Shown here: piece by piece, positions 1 through 8,574 of the stretch
How the letters are laid out: the number at the start of each line of letters is the position of its first letter
How positions within the stretch are numbered: position 1 is the stretch's first letter
Origin: Limnobacter thiooxidans
GTDB taxonomy: Bacteria; Pseudomonadota; Gammaproteobacteria; Burkholderiales; Burkholderiaceae_B
Reading direction: 5' to 3'
DNA length: 64,000 nucleotides
Assembly: GCF_036323495.1 (NCBI RefSeq)
Contig: NZ_AP028947.1
Coordinates: 1,178,001 to 1,242,000, forward strand
Program-made: the position numbers and the translations under genes
Notes under the pieces: generated by a model
Databases searched by the model: none
What the model was told of the DNA's origin: nothing
What the model saw: only the letters and a program-made list of their open reading frames with translations

Positions 1-48
1 CCTAAACCCTCAGCTGTTTTCTGAGCGCAAAAGCTGAGTTATAGAACT

Positions 49-196
49 GCGGGTATTGACTGAACGGGATGTTGAACTGTCTCACCGCAAGTGTTGATTG
101 AACTGGACGTTGAGCTGCGTCACTGCAGGTGTTGATTGGCTGGATCACTGCAAAGGTCACTGGTGAGTTTGTAAAACTGGATTTGCAAGTGTTCGC
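49..196. repeat. degenerate tandem repeat left of palindrome copy 0
   Basis: Three to four imperfect units of about 25-40 bp each start with a GCAaGTGTTgatt-like word (near 79-94, 126-137 and 185-193) followed by an AACTGGA-like word. The AACTGGATTTGCAaGTG word near 175-190 is the inverse of the words in the tandem units at 345-453, so the palindrome at 211-333 is flanked by inverted tandem arrays. I see no credible gene in 1-456: the reading frames crossing it are by-products of the palindrome. Confidence 0.55.
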
Positions 197-210
197 ACGC
201 TGCCCAATCA

Positions 211-333
211 GAAAACTTGCCGACTTTGTGCGCAGGGCCTTGCGGTCGCGAAGCGAAAGCCAGGACCCGACCATGTTTTTTGTCGGGACTGGCTTAGCGA
301 GGAACAAGCGCAAAGGCGAAATGCCAAGTTTTC
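211..333. repeat. family-1 long palindrome, copy 0
   Basis: The foot is GAAAACTTG (211-219) against CAAGTTTTC (325-333), extended outward by CTGCCC (200-205) / GGGCAG (334-339). The middle stem is CTTTGTGCGC (224-233) / GCGCAAAG (308-315). The apical stem 257-271 pairs with 282-295 with one bulge around a 10-nt loop (272-281, catgtttttt) closed by CCGAC/GTCGG. It has the same architecture as the copies near 8.0, 8.4, 38.8, 39.1 and 48.5 kb. It lies just 3' of the minus-strand regulator gene ending at 457; the gene on its other side is outside the window. Confidence 0.8.
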
Positions 334-344
334 GGGCAGTAGCG

Positions 345-453
345 ACACTGCAAATTCGGTTTTTAAAAACAGCTGCAGCGACCCTGCAAATCCAGTTCTA
401 AAAACAGCGGCAGCTACACTGCAAATCCAGTTCAACAAACCAGTCTGCAGCGC
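345..453. repeat. three tandem 36-bp units right of palindrome copy 0
   Basis: The units are 345-380, 381-415 and 416-453. Each begins ACnCTGCAAATyCrGTT and ends in a CAGCnGCAGC-like word. The unit sequence differs from the tails of the other family-1 copies, but the layout (palindrome followed by two or three units of 36-40 bp) is the same. Confidence 0.7.
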
Positions 454-456
454 CAG

Positions 457-1086
457 TTAAATCAACCCATTCTCCAGTGCGTATCTCGTCAGTTCACCAT
501 TGGTTTTCATCCGCATTTTTTCCAGAATCCTGGCCCTGTAAACACTCACGGTTTTTGGGCTCAGTGACAACTCATCCGCAATTTCGCTCAACTTTTTACC
601 CGACGCAATCATGCGGATTGTCTGAAACTCGCGGTCACTCAGCGTCGCGTGCAAAGGCTTTTCGGAGTCTTCCGTTAAATGGCTGGCTAGCGATTCGGCC
701 AGTTCCGCCGTAATGTATTTTCTTCCTGCTGCAATCACCTGGATTGCGTCGACCAATTTTTCGGGCGCCGTGTTTTTGGTAAGGTAGCCCGATGCACCTG
801 CCTTCAAACAGCGCACCGCGTATTGGTCTTCCGGGTGCATGGACAGCATAAGGATTTTCAGGGCAGGGTACTTGTCTTTCAAAATCTTGACAATGTCCAC
901 CCCATTCTTGCCCGGCATGGAAATGTCCAGAATGGCCACATCCACTGGCTGTGTCGTCATGGCTTTCATGATTTCGGAATATTCACCGGCCTGAGCAACC
1001 ACCTGCACAAAACCGGTCTCGTCCAGCAACTGCTTCAAGCTGCCCCGAAGCAATGCGTGGTCATCTGCCAGCAATACCTTAATCAT
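457..1086 (-). CDS. LuxR/NarL-type DNA-binding response regulator
   Basis: Output partner of the sensor kinase gene just upstream. Residues 1-120 form a receiver domain (LLADDH acidic pair near the N-terminus, phospho-acceptor Asp in VAILDISMPG). The C-terminus is a LuxR-type helix-turn-helix (LSDREFQTIRMIASGKKLSEIA...SPKTVSVYRARIL). I chose the ATG at 1086 because the protein then begins directly with MIKVLLADDH; a longer frame adds 43 residues unlike the family. The start overlaps the kinase stop by 8 bp, so the two are probably translationally coupled. At 209 residues it has normal NarL/FixJ length. The stimulus and target genes cannot be read from the sequence. Confidence 0.9.
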   Translation of the reverse strand: MIKVLLADDHALLRGSLKQLLDETGFVQVVAQAGEYSEIMKAMTTQPVDVAILDISMPGKNGVDIVKILKDKYPALKILMLSMHPEDQYAVRCLKAGASGYLTKNTAPEKLVDAIQVIAAGRKYITAELAESLASHLTEDSEKPLHATLSDREFQTIRMIASGKKLSEIADELSLSPKTVSVYRARILEKMRMKTNGELTRYALENGLI

Positions 1087-2617
1087 TTTCTGCCTCGTCT
1101 GTCTGATTGCCTCTTGGGATTGAAACCATGACCGTGGTTCCTGATCCCGTTGATCCACTGACATCGACCCAGCCGTCAAAAGCGGCAACCCGCTCCTGCA
1201 TGCCCCGAAGGCCAAATGAAGTGTCTTTTAATTTATCAGCATTCTCGATGCCGCGGCCATTATCTCGAACCTCTAACGATAGTTCATTTTCAGTGACAAA
1301 CAACTCCACATCAACCCTAGTGGCTTGTGCATGTTTCACAATATTGGTCAAAGCCTCTTGTAGGATGCGAAACAAGGCAGTGCTCAGCTCGGGATCCAGT
1401 TGTAATTCTTCCACATTGCTCTGAAATTCCCCCTGAATCTGGGTGCGCTTCTGAAAATCTTTCATCTGCCAGTCTAGCGCGGGAATCAAGCCGTAGTCCA
1501 AAATTCCGGGGCGCAGGTCTTTGGCAATCCGCTGACTGCTGGCCAGCAAATGTTCAATCAATTCCAGCATGTCGTCCAGCTTTTCTGCAGCGGGTGTGTC
1601 CAGACTCAAATTCTTGTTCAACCACGCTACGTCCGCTTTCAGTTTGGTGAGCGAGCCGCCCATGTCGTCGTGAATCTCACGAGCAATCGCACCGCGTTCC
1701 TGTTCTCGTCGTTTTTCGAATTCAGTGGTGACCCTTCTCAACTCGGTTTGCGCGTTCAGCAAATGGTTTTCTGCTTCCTTGCGGTCTGAAATATCCAGCA
1801 ATACGCCATCCCAGACAAACATGTTGCCCCGTGCCTTGGCCACTGCATTCATCAGCACCCAGCGCTCGGAATACTTCCCATGCGGCTTCAGACGACCTTC
1901 CCATGTCAGGTGGGCGCCTGCCTGTGGAGGCTCAAGCAACATCTCGAAAAGACTTGCAGCATCATCAGCTGCAAACTGCTCAAAAAAATAATTCGGATTT
2001 TCCAGAAAAAGGCGTGGCGGTACACCGAACAGTCGAATAACGCCCTCGCTGACAAAAGGCACTGTGGGGCGGGGCAGGGACGGCCCGGAATGCATCTGGA
2101 AAATAATGCCTGGAATGTTCTCTGCAATCGCTGCGAAACGTCGCTCGGACTCCCTTTGTGCCTGTTCAGCAGTGGCAAGGCTGCGGCGTTCATTTGCCGC
2201 CCGCAGCGACCTTTCAATGGCCGGTACCAGGCGGGCCATCTTGTCTTTCATCAGGTAATCATCTGCCCCGGCCCGCATGGCTTCAACCGCCACGTGTTCC
2301 CCAATGCTGCCCGACACAATGATGAAAGGAATATCCAGACCGGAATCCCGGACAATGCGCAACGCTTCTTCTGAACCAAAGCCTGGCAGGTTGTGGTCAG
2401 AAATGACCACCTGCCATTCCTCATGTTCCAGGCACCTGCGCAGGTCTTCGATCCGGTCGACCCGTGTGGCCGTGTATTTCAATCCCCCCTGTTTCAGGCG
2501 GTAGCACATCAACTCAAAGTCTGAATCATTGTCCTCAACCACCAGTACTTTCAAACCATCGTCCGAGTATTGACTGAGGTCAAGCAATGACGGGGGAAGT
2601 CCCTTGGGTTCACTCAT
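1079..2617 (-). CDS. hybrid sensor: receiver - PAS - NarX-type histidine kinase
   Basis: A soluble 512-residue protein without membrane segments. An N-terminal receiver domain (about 24-140; VLVVEDNDSD, phospho-acceptor in VVISDHNLPG) is followed by a PAS-like sensor region (about 160-285), a HisKA_3 dimerisation domain with the phospho-His in AREIHDDMGG (near 310) and a C-terminal HATPase (DNGRGIENADKL...FGLRGMQERV). HisKA_3 kinases normally pair with NarL-type regulators, which is what the overlapping downstream gene encodes. The N-terminal receiver suggests that another kinase feeds this protein. It is transcribed away from the cheRDB cluster. Confidence 0.88.
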   Translation of the reverse strand: MSEPKGLPPSLLDLSQYSDDGLKVLVVEDNDSDFELMCYRLKQGGLKYTATRVDRIEDLRRCLEHEEWQVVISDHNLPGFGSEEALRIVRDSGLDIPFIIVSGSIGEHVAVEAMRAGADDYLMKDKMARLVPAIERSLRAANERRSLATAEQAQRESERRFAAIAENIPGIIFQMHSGPSLPRPTVPFVSEGVIRLFGVPPRLFLENPNYFFEQFAADDAASLFEMLLEPPQAGAHLTWEGRLKPHGKYSERWVLMNAVAKARGNMFVWDGVLLDISDRKEAENHLLNAQTELRRVTTEFEKRREQERGAIAREIHDDMGGSLTKLKADVAWLNKNLSLDTPAAEKLDDMLELIEHLLASSQRIAKDLRPGILDYGLIPALDWQMKDFQKRTQIQGEFQSNVEELQLDPELSTALFRILQEALTNIVKHAQATRVDVELFVTENELSLEVRDNGRGIENADKLKDTSFGLRGMQERVAAFDGWVDVSGSTGSGTTVMVSIPRGNQTDEAEND

Positions 2618-2795
2618 TGTTTTTTCACTTTTTGCAGATGTTCAGTTGAGCCAATATCAAAGCGAGAGATAACGCCCTTTCAAGGTTTTAATCCTTCAAT
2701 GATTTCATCCATCTTATCGGAACATGACAAGGTATAGAACTCACACGCACAGGGCCACCCACCAAATTGTGTGGCCCCTGCGACAAAGGCCCTTG

Positions 2796-3788
2796 ATGAA
2801 CAAACCCGATCAGAAATTTGAATTTTCCAGAGTCACACCACGCAACAGCCTCGTGGCTGGTGCATCACAAGCCGCTGCTACAGTAAACCGGGCCTTGATG
2901 AACGACGACAGCAGTGATCGCGAATTCGAGTTCAATGACAAAGACTTTTCTCGAGTACGCGCGCTGATTCTCAAGATTGCGGGCATTTCACTGGCACCCA
3001 GCAAGCAAAGCATGGTGTACAGCCGACTTGCTCGCCGATTGCGCGCCTGCAACCACAGCCGGTTTTCCACTTATCTCGATGCACTGGAGTCCAATCCGGG
3101 CAGCCCGGAATGGGAACATTTCACCAATTCGCTGACCACCAATTTGACCTCGTTTTATCGCGAGGCGCATCACTTCGATTTGCTGAAAAAGCAGTTGCAG
3201 TCGTTGTCACGCAGTTCACGAATTGACCTGTGGTGTAGCGCAGCGTCCACTGGAGAAGAACCCTACACCATGGCTATCACGGCCATGGAGGCCTTTAACA
3301 GCATGACGCCGCCCGTGCGAATTCTGGCTACCGACATCGATACCAAAGTGCTGGACCACGCCAAAAAAGGTGTGTATCGCATGGACCAGGTTGACAAAAT
3401 TCCAGAGGACATTCTGCGCAAGTATTTTCTCAAAGGCAAAGGAGAAAGCGAAGGCCTGATCCGCGTGCGTCCTGAAGTTCAAGCCTTGTTGACCTTTCGC
3501 AAGCTCAACCTGATGGACAACGTGTGGTCACTGCGCCCGGGCTTCGACGCAATTTTTTGCCGCAACGTCATGATCTATTTTGAAAAAGACGTGCAGATGC
3601 AGATCCTCAAACGTTTTGCCCCATTGATGAATCCAAATGGCCTGCTGTATGCCGGTCACTCTGAAAACTTTGCCATGGCCCGAGATTACTTCAGCCTGCG
3701 TGGCAAAACCGTTTACACCGTCAACACCGACAAAGCCGCCAAGACCGGCCCCAGCGGTGAAAGCCAGCAACACATCATCACCGCATGA
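2796..3788 (+). CDS. cheR: chemotaxis protein methyltransferase CheR
   Basis: Transfers methyl groups from S-adenosylmethionine to glutamates of chemoreceptors. The all-alpha N-terminal domain is followed by the SAM-binding Rossmann domain (WCSAASTGEEPYTMAI, ILATDIDTKVLDHAKKGVY, FDAIFCRNVMIYF). I prefer the ATG at 2796 (AAAGG about 7 bases upstream) over an in-frame ATG at 2724 that adds 24 residues without family character. About 55 residues still precede the catalytic region, longer than the E. coli protein. The stop overlaps the cheD start by 4 bp (ATGA), so cheR-cheD-cheB form a tight operon. No cheA, cheW, cheY or receptor gene is present in the window. Confidence 0.93.
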   Translation: MNKPDQKFEFSRVTPRNSLVAGASQAAATVNRALMNDDSSDREFEFNDKDFSRVRALILKIAGISLAPSKQSMVYSRLARRLRACNHSRFSTYLDALESNPGSPEWEHFTNSLTTNLTSFYREAHHFDLLKKQLQSLSRSSRIDLWCSAASTGEEPYTMAITAMEAFNSMTPPVRILATDIDTKVLDHAKKGVYRMDQVDKIPEDILRKYFLKGKGESEGLIRVRPEVQALLTFRKLNLMDNVWSLRPGFDAIFCRNVMIYFEKDVQMQILKRFAPLMNPNGLLYAGHSENFAMARDYFSLRGKTVYTVNTDKAAKTGPSGESQQHIITA

Positions 3789-4387
3789 CCACCGGACTCA
3801 TGAGCCCTCAACCCCAAGTCAAGCCACCACTTCCGCTGGTGAACAAAATCGTCATGCCGGGTGAATACTATGTGTCCTGGGTACCAGCACAAATTTCCAC
3901 CTTGCTCGGATCTTGCGTTTCTGCTTGCTTGTGGGACAGTCGCCGGCGGATTGGGGGTCTGAACCATTTCATGTTGCCCGACTCGCCATCGGATAACCAT
4001 GGCCCCAGTGACAAAACCAAAACCCTGCTTTATGGCTTGTACTCCATGGAATGTCTGATCAACGACCTGCTGACCATGGGTGCAAAGCGCGAACACCTGG
4101 TGGCCAAAGTGTTTGGTGGTGCCAATATCACAGGCGCCTTGAACACACAGCACATCGGTCGGCGCAACGCAGAATTCGTAATCAACTTTTTATACAAAGA
4201 CAAAATCAAGGTCGTGGCATCAGACCTTGGCGGGCCACACAGCCGTCGAATTCGCTTTAACACCCAGACCAGCGCAGTGCGCGTGGAGCGAGTGGCGAGC
4301 GCCAATTCAGCCGCATTGAATCAAGAACGACGTTATTGCGACAAACTCAACAAAGACCCGGTCAATGGCGACATTGTATTTTTCTGA
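3785..4387 (+). CDS. cheD: chemoreceptor glutamine deamidase CheD
   Basis: Deamidates receptor glutamines so that CheR and CheB can act on them. The family signature is intact: catalytic Cys in [12 protein letters not shown] and His in [11 protein letters not shown], followed by KVFGGANI and the core around [12 protein letters not shown]. At 200 residues it has usual CheD length with a short tail. The ATG at 3785 overlaps the cheR stop; cheB begins 11 bp after the cheD stop. Confidence 0.94.
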   Translation: MTTGLMSPQPQVKPPLPLVNKIVMPGEYYVSWVPAQISTLLGSCVSACLWDSRRRIGGLNHFMLPDSPSDNHGPSDKTKTLLYGLYSMECLINDLLTMGAKREHLVAKVFGGANITGALNTQHIGRRNAEFVINFLYKDKIKVVASDLGGPHSRRIRFNTQTSAVRVERVASANSAALNQERRYCDKLNKDPVNGDIVFF

Positions 4388-4398
4388 GGCCCCTTGAA

Positions 4399-5538
4399 AT
4401 GAACAAGATCAAAGTATTGGTAGTGGATGACTCGGCACTGATCAGAAACCTGATGAGCAAGATCATCAACTCCCAGCAAGACATGGAAACCATCGCCACC
4501 GCGCCAGATCCGTTTATTGCCCGTGACCAGATCAAGAAATTCAATCCCGATGTCATTACCCTGGACATTGAAATGCCCAAAATGGACGGCATTGAGTTTC
4601 TTGAAAAAATCATGCGCTTGCGCCCTACGCCAGTGCTCATGGTATCCACCTTGACCGAGCGTGGCACCGATGTCACTTTCCGCGCATTGGAACTCGGGGC
4701 TGTGGATTTTGTGACCAAACCCAAACTGGATATCAGCCAGGGCATGATTGATTACGCAAACGAGATCACCGACAAAATTCGTGCGGCCCATGCAGCCCGT
4801 TATCGGTTGAACCGCCTGCCAGCCAAACCACCGGCTGGCACTGCCAGCTCGCAAGTGGACCCTGTCACAGGGCTAGTGGTGCCAGCACAGGCTGGCAAAG
4901 CCTTGCCTGTGAACAACGCCTTGGGTAATCGCTTCGCAGCCACAGAAAAGCTGGTGTTGATCGGTTCTTCAACTGGCGGCACCGAGGCGCTTCGCGTGAT
5001 TCTTGAGCAACTGCCCAAAGACAGCCCGGCCATCCTGATCACGCAGCACATGCCCGCGGGCTTTACGAAAAGTTTTGCGGACCGTTTGAATCAGGTGTGT
5101 GACATCACTGTCAAGGAAGCCACACATGGCGAGCGGATTCTGCCTGGACACGCCTACATTGCACCGGGTGACAAACACCTGATGCTGGGGCGAAACGGCG
5201 CCAATTACATTTGCCAGTTGTCGGATTCAGAACCCGTGAACCGCCATCGCCCTTCCGTCGAAGTGTTGTTCAAATCAGGTCAGGAAGTATCGCCCCGCAA
5301 CATTGTGGGCATCATGCTGACCGGTATGGGCAAAGACGGTGCTCAAGCCATGGCCGACATGAAAAAAGCCGGGGCTTACAACATTTGTCAGGACGAGGCC
5401 AGCTCGGTTGTGTTTGGCATGCCGCGAGAAGCGATTGCCCTTGGCGCGGCAGATGAAGTGGTTTCTTTGAATCAGATCGCGAAGCGTTTGCTTGAACATC
5501 TGTCCAAAATTGGCGGCCGTTCAGCGGTTCGCATTTAA
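4399..5538 (+). CDS. cheB: chemotaxis response regulator methylesterase CheB
   Basis: Removes methyl groups from chemoreceptors when phosphorylated. The receiver domain ([12 protein letters not shown]; phospho-acceptor in [12 protein letters not shown]) is joined by a linker to the methylesterase domain with catalytic Ser ([13 protein letters not shown]), His ([10 protein letters not shown]) and Asp ([10 protein letters not shown]). Start ATG 4399 ([12 protein letters not shown]) gives 379 residues; the longer frame from 4336 lies inside cheD. The last 18 bp overlap the 3' end of the convergent EAL-domain gene, so the two transcripts are antisense over their ends. Confidence 0.94.
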   Translation: MNKIKVLVVDDSALIRNLMSKIINSQQDMETIATAPDPFIARDQIKKFNPDVITLDIEMPKMDGIEFLEKIMRLRPTPVLMVSTLTERGTDVTFRALELGAVDFVTKPKLDISQGMIDYANEITDKIRAAHAARYRLNRLPAKPPAGTASSQVDPVTGLVVPAQAGKALPVNNALGNRFAATEKLVLIGSSTGGTEALRVILEQLPKDSPAILITQHMPAGFTKSFADRLNQVCDITVKEATHGERILPGHAYIAPGDKHLMLGRNGANYICQLSDSEPVNRHRPSVEVLFKSGQEVSPRNIVGIMLTGMGKDGAQAMADMKKAGAYNICQDEASSVVFGMPREAIALGAADEVVSLNQIAKRLLEHLSKIGGRSAVRI

Positions 5539-7257
5539 GGGTTGGGCTGGCGCTGGTTTCAGCCAGCCTTGCAATGCTTGCAGGTCCATTGGTTTTGAAA
5601 ACCAGTAGCCTTGCAAGCGGTCGCAACCCATTTGCAACAGGCTTTCCCGCTGCGCTGCCGTTTCAATGCCCTCGGCATGCACAGTCAGCCCAAGGGCGTG
5701 TGCCAAGTCAATCACTGCTTTCACAATCATGTGGCTGTTTTTGTCTTCCAGCAAATCCATCACAAAACTTTTGTCGATTTTAAGTACATCAACCGGCAGT
5801 TGTCGCAGGTAATTCAGCGATGCATAGCCAGTACCAAAATCATCCATCGCAATCTGAGAACCATTGGCTTTCAGTTTTTTCAAAGCGTCGATGGTTCTCG
5901 ACATGTCATCGATTGCAGCGGATTCCGTGACTTCAAACTCAATCCATTTTGGATCGAGGCCAGCTGCGCGGATGATCTGATCGGCCCGTGACGGGAAGTC
6001 TGGGTTCAGCAACTGCCCTGCGGCACAGTTCACCGCGCACCACACCATGTGGCCTTGTGCGTGCAACTCCAGCAACTTCCTGCTGCTCGATTCAATCACC
6101 CACTCGCCCAAGGCATCGATCAGCCCTGAATCCTCGGCCACCCCGATGAACTCGCAGGGCATGATCCGGCCCAACTCCGGGTGTGTCCAGCGCACCAGGG
6201 CTTCTACACCGCAAATTCGTCCTGTTTTCAAATCTTCAATGGGTTGAAAGTCCAGCACCAGCTCGTTGTTCTCGATGCCCTTGGCCAAACCCAGTTCAAT
6301 GGTTTTTCTACGTCGGGCCAGGTCATGTACCTCATCGTCCAGCACATTGAGCAGCTCCAGATTGTCTGACTCAATCACATTGGCCACAGACTGGGCATGT
6401 GTCACCAGTTCCGCTGCATGCTCACCATGCAGGCCTGGGCGAGCAAGACCCAACCTCATGTTGGGGCGTACTGCAATGTTGTCCACCTGAAACGGGCGGT
6501 TCAGGTCCGCCTCAATGCCACACAGTGCTTCCGTGATGTCAAAACGCGAGCCAGACCAATCCAGCTTGCTGGTGATCACCACGAACACGTTGTCTGACCA
6601 GCGGCACAAAATATCCTGCCGAAAAGTGTCCTTCAGGCGGTTGATTATCTTTTCCAGCATGTTGCGACGAACCCTGCGGTCCACCTCAGGGCGGCGCGCC
6701 TGATTGCGCGACACATTGATGCTGAGCAGGCAAAGCGACATGGTTTCGCCCGTTCTTTCGCGCAGGCCCGTCAAAGTTTTGACCAAACCCTGCCGGTTTA
6801 AAAACCCTGTGGATGTATCAAAGTAGACCGCGCGTCGATGGGCCTGCTCCAACAGCAACTTGTCGCGGTGCAGTCGATGGGTGTGAATTTCGCGGCGCAC
6901 AGCGGGCATCAGGCGTTCAAGTTTCGACTTTTCAACATAATCCCGCACGCCGGCGTGCATGGCTTGAACCCCCAGCGCATCCGAGGCCAGTCCAGACAGC
7001 AGGATTACCGGCGTATCCGGTCTCCGATCGCTCACCAGCTTGATGGTTTGGTCGTGGGTCAACTGCGGCATGGAATAGTCGCAAATCACCACGTCAGGTT
7101 CCAGCTCATCCAGGGCTTCGCGCAATGAATTCTCGCAGTGGGCGTGGCGTACAGTGGCTGCTTGCCAGGTTTTCAGAAGCTGGCGTTTGATCAATAGAAA
7201 GTCGTCCTCGCTGTCATCGACTACGATAATGATCGGCGCTTCCTGGTCAGTCATCAT
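5521..7257 (-). CDS. receiver - degenerate GGDEF - EAL protein (c-di-GMP phosphodiesterase)
   Basis: A 578-residue signalling protein. The receiver domain (1-125; [11 protein letters not shown], acceptor in [10 protein letters not shown]) is followed by a GGDEF-like domain whose active-site loop reads RWSDNVF instead of GGDEF, so no cyclase activity is expected. The C-terminal EAL domain keeps the catalytic set ([42 protein letters not shown]), so it probably hydrolyses c-di-GMP. I start at 7257 (MMTDQEAP) because the open frame to 7791 is antisense to greB and has no family character. Location next to cheRDB suggests a link between chemotaxis and c-di-GMP, by inference. Confidence 0.88.
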   Translation of the reverse strand: MMTDQEAPIIIVVDDSEDDFLLIKRQLLKTWQAATVRHAHCENSLREALDELEPDVVICDYSMPQLTHDQTIKLVSDRRPDTPVILLSGLASDALGVQAMHAGVRDYVEKSKLERLMPAVRREIHTHRLHRDKLLLEQAHRRAVYFDTSTGFLNRQGLVKTLTGLRERTGETMSLCLLSINVSRNQARRPEVDRRVRRNMLEKIINRLKDTFRQDILCRWSDNVFVVITSKLDWSGSRFDITEALCGIEADLNRPFQVDNIAVRPNMRLGLARPGLHGEHAAELVTHAQSVANVIESDNLELLNVLDDEVHDLARRRKTIELGLAKGIENNELVLDFQPIEDLKTGRICGVEALVRWTHPELGRIMPCEFIGVAEDSGLIDALGEWVIESSSRKLLELHAQGHMVWCAVNCAAGQLLNPDFPSRADQIIRAAGLDPKWIEFEVTESAAIDDMSRTIDALKKLKANGSQIAMDDFGTGYASLNYLRQLPVDVLKIDKSFVMDLLEDKNSHMIVKAVIDLAHALGLTVHAEGIETAAQRESLLQMGCDRLQGYWFSKPMDLQALQGWLKPAPAQPLNANR

Positions 7258-7359
7258 TGAGGGTCGTCTGAAGGTGTGATAAACAAGGAAATGGACAACT
7301 TCCTGTATCCTGCACACTTCTGCAGAGGCTGTCCAGTCGGGTAAATCACGAGATATGAC

Positions 7360-7917
7360 ATGAACAAGGCATTCACCAAGGAAAATGATTCGGATTTTGA
7401 TGATGACGGGGAAGACACAGCCACAGCCCTGCCTCAAGGCCTGAAGAATTACATCACACCTAAAGGTTATCGGCGCTTGCGCGACGAGTTGACACACCTG
7501 GTAAAAACCGAAAGACCCGAGGTGGTGGCGGTGGTCTCCTGGGCGGCATCCAACGGGGACAGGTCTGAAAATGGCGACTACCTGTACGGCAAGAAGCGTC
7601 TGCGGGAAATTGACAAGCGAATTCGCTTTCTGACCAAGCGCACCGAAATTGCGGAAATTGTTGATCCGGCTACTCAGCAGGCACTTGAAAACATCTTTTT
7701 CGGCGCAACAGTGACGTATATCAACGGCAAAGGCGAAGAGCTGACCGTGAAAATTGTGGGTGTGGACGAAGTGGATACCGCCAAAGGGCACATCAGTTGG
7801 ATATCTCCGGTTGCGCGCGCACTGCTGAAGGCCAAGGAAGGCGATGTGGTGCAGTTGATGACACCGGCTGGGCGGGATGAACTTGAAATTGTGCAGGTTG
7901 AATACATCGTCGATTGA
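7360..7917 (+). CDS. greB: transcription elongation factor GreB
   Basis: Rescues arrested RNA polymerase by stimulating cleavage of backtracked RNA. The N-terminal coiled coil (LRDELTHLVKTERPEVV...) and basic patch (SENGDYLYGKKRLREIDKRIRFL) are followed by the FKBP-like C-terminal domain (FFGATVTYI...GHISWISPVARALLKAKEGD). An acidic extension of about 25 residues (DSDFDDDGEDT) precedes the first helix. greB next to spoT is common in Burkholderiales, but here greB and spoT are convergent and separated by about 650 bp of palindromic repeats. Confidence 0.93.
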   Translation: MNKAFTKENDSDFDDDGEDTATALPQGLKNYITPKGYRRLRDELTHLVKTERPEVVAVVSWAASNGDRSENGDYLYGKKRLREIDKRIRFLTKRTEIAEIVDPATQQALENIFFGATVTYINGKGEELTVKIVGVDEVDTAKGHISWISPVARALLKAKEGDVVQLMTPAGRDELEIVQVEYIVD

Positions 7918-7973
7918 TTCAGCGCCTCCATCACAGCTTTAGCCAACCAGCGTGCCTTGCCCGATTCCGCACA

Positions 7974-8098
7974 GAAAACCGCTGATCCCTTTTTGAACGA
8001 AGGCTTTGCATTCACCGGAACCCGACAAAACAGATGGTCGGGTTCCGATGTCGCGCCACGCGCGAGCATGCAATCCTTGTTCAAACGGGGCTGTTTTC
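7974..8098. repeat. family-1 long palindrome, copy 1A
   Basis: The foot is GAAAACCG (7974-) against GTTTTC (8093-8098), with AAGG/CCTT and TGCAT/ATGCA in the middle. The apical stem is a perfect 11 bp: 8016-8026 CGGAACCCGAC against 8037-8047, around a 10-nt loop 8027-8036 (aaaacagatg). The loop is the exact reverse complement of the loop of copy 1B, so 1A and 1B are the same element in opposite orientation. The preceding 22 bp (from 7951) are also shared with copy 2A. It lies 56 bp after the greB stop. Confidence 0.85.
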
Positions 8099-8352
8099 CT
8101 GAATGTGCGGAACAGGCAAGTGCACTGCCGGGAAGGCCTTTCAGCAGCAGGTTCGTGCAGCCTGTTCGCACGTTCAACGGCGAGTTCAGGGTCACGCCAC
8201 TTGATGCATCACAGGAGCAGTCTATTTAACCCTGACTACCAACTTGTAGCAGGTGTCCAAGCAGTCACGGGATTGCTCACTCGTGCGTGCGATGAATCAC
8301 CGTCGGTTTCAAGCCCAATCGGCAGTGAGGTTCCAATCGCTTCGCCATTCAA

Positions 8353-8474
8353 GAAAACCTGCCCGTTTGAATTCACATGCAACGTTCGGCTGGATGCCGA
8401 CAACCCAATCGACCATCTGTTTTGTCGAGTGGGTTGAGTCAATGTGAATTTCAAAAAGGGATCAACAGGTTTTC
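8353..8474. repeat. family-1 long palindrome, copy 1B
   Basis: The foot is a perfect GAAAACCTG (8353-8361) / CAGGTTTTC (8466-8474). The middle stem has GTTTGAATTCACAT facing ATGTGAATTTCAAA. The apical stem is 8401-8413 CAACCCAATCGAC against 8424-8436 with one mismatch, around the 10-nt loop 8414-8423 (catctgtttt). About 250 bp separate it from the inverted copy 1A. The last 65 bp before 1B (from about 8275) are also recognisable before copies 2B and 3B. Confidence 0.85.
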
Positions 8475-8481
8475 AGGCGAA

Positions 8482-8560
8482 GGATTGGAATTTTCGCCGA
8501 GTGGGCAGTAAATACGATTGGCGATTTGAACTCCCGCCGAGTGGGCATCAAAAACACGTC
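8482..8560. repeat. tandem 40-bp tail units after palindrome 1B
   Basis: Two units share the core CGCCGAGTGGGCA at 8495-8507 and 8535-8547 (period 40), with a partial third unit (GTCGAGTGG) near 8558. The core can fold as a small GCC/GGGC hairpin. The array ends a few bases before the spoT stop codon at 8575. Confidence 0.65.
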
Positions 8561-8574
8561 GAGTGGAAGCGCGA

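Noticed and set aside
2..438. Small genes at the left edge
   Set aside because: All frames there cross palindrome copy 0 and its tandem units; composition and lack of ribosome sites speak against coding.
7258..7791. N-terminal extension of the EAL protein
   Set aside because: It is antisense to greB, has no family character, and the receiver domain begins naturally at the methionine at 7257.
7974..8560. Integron attC sites or cassette array
   Set aside because: The hairpins lack the GTTRRRY/RYYYAAC core pair, occur as inverted pairs rather than in one direction, and no integrase or cassette genes are present.
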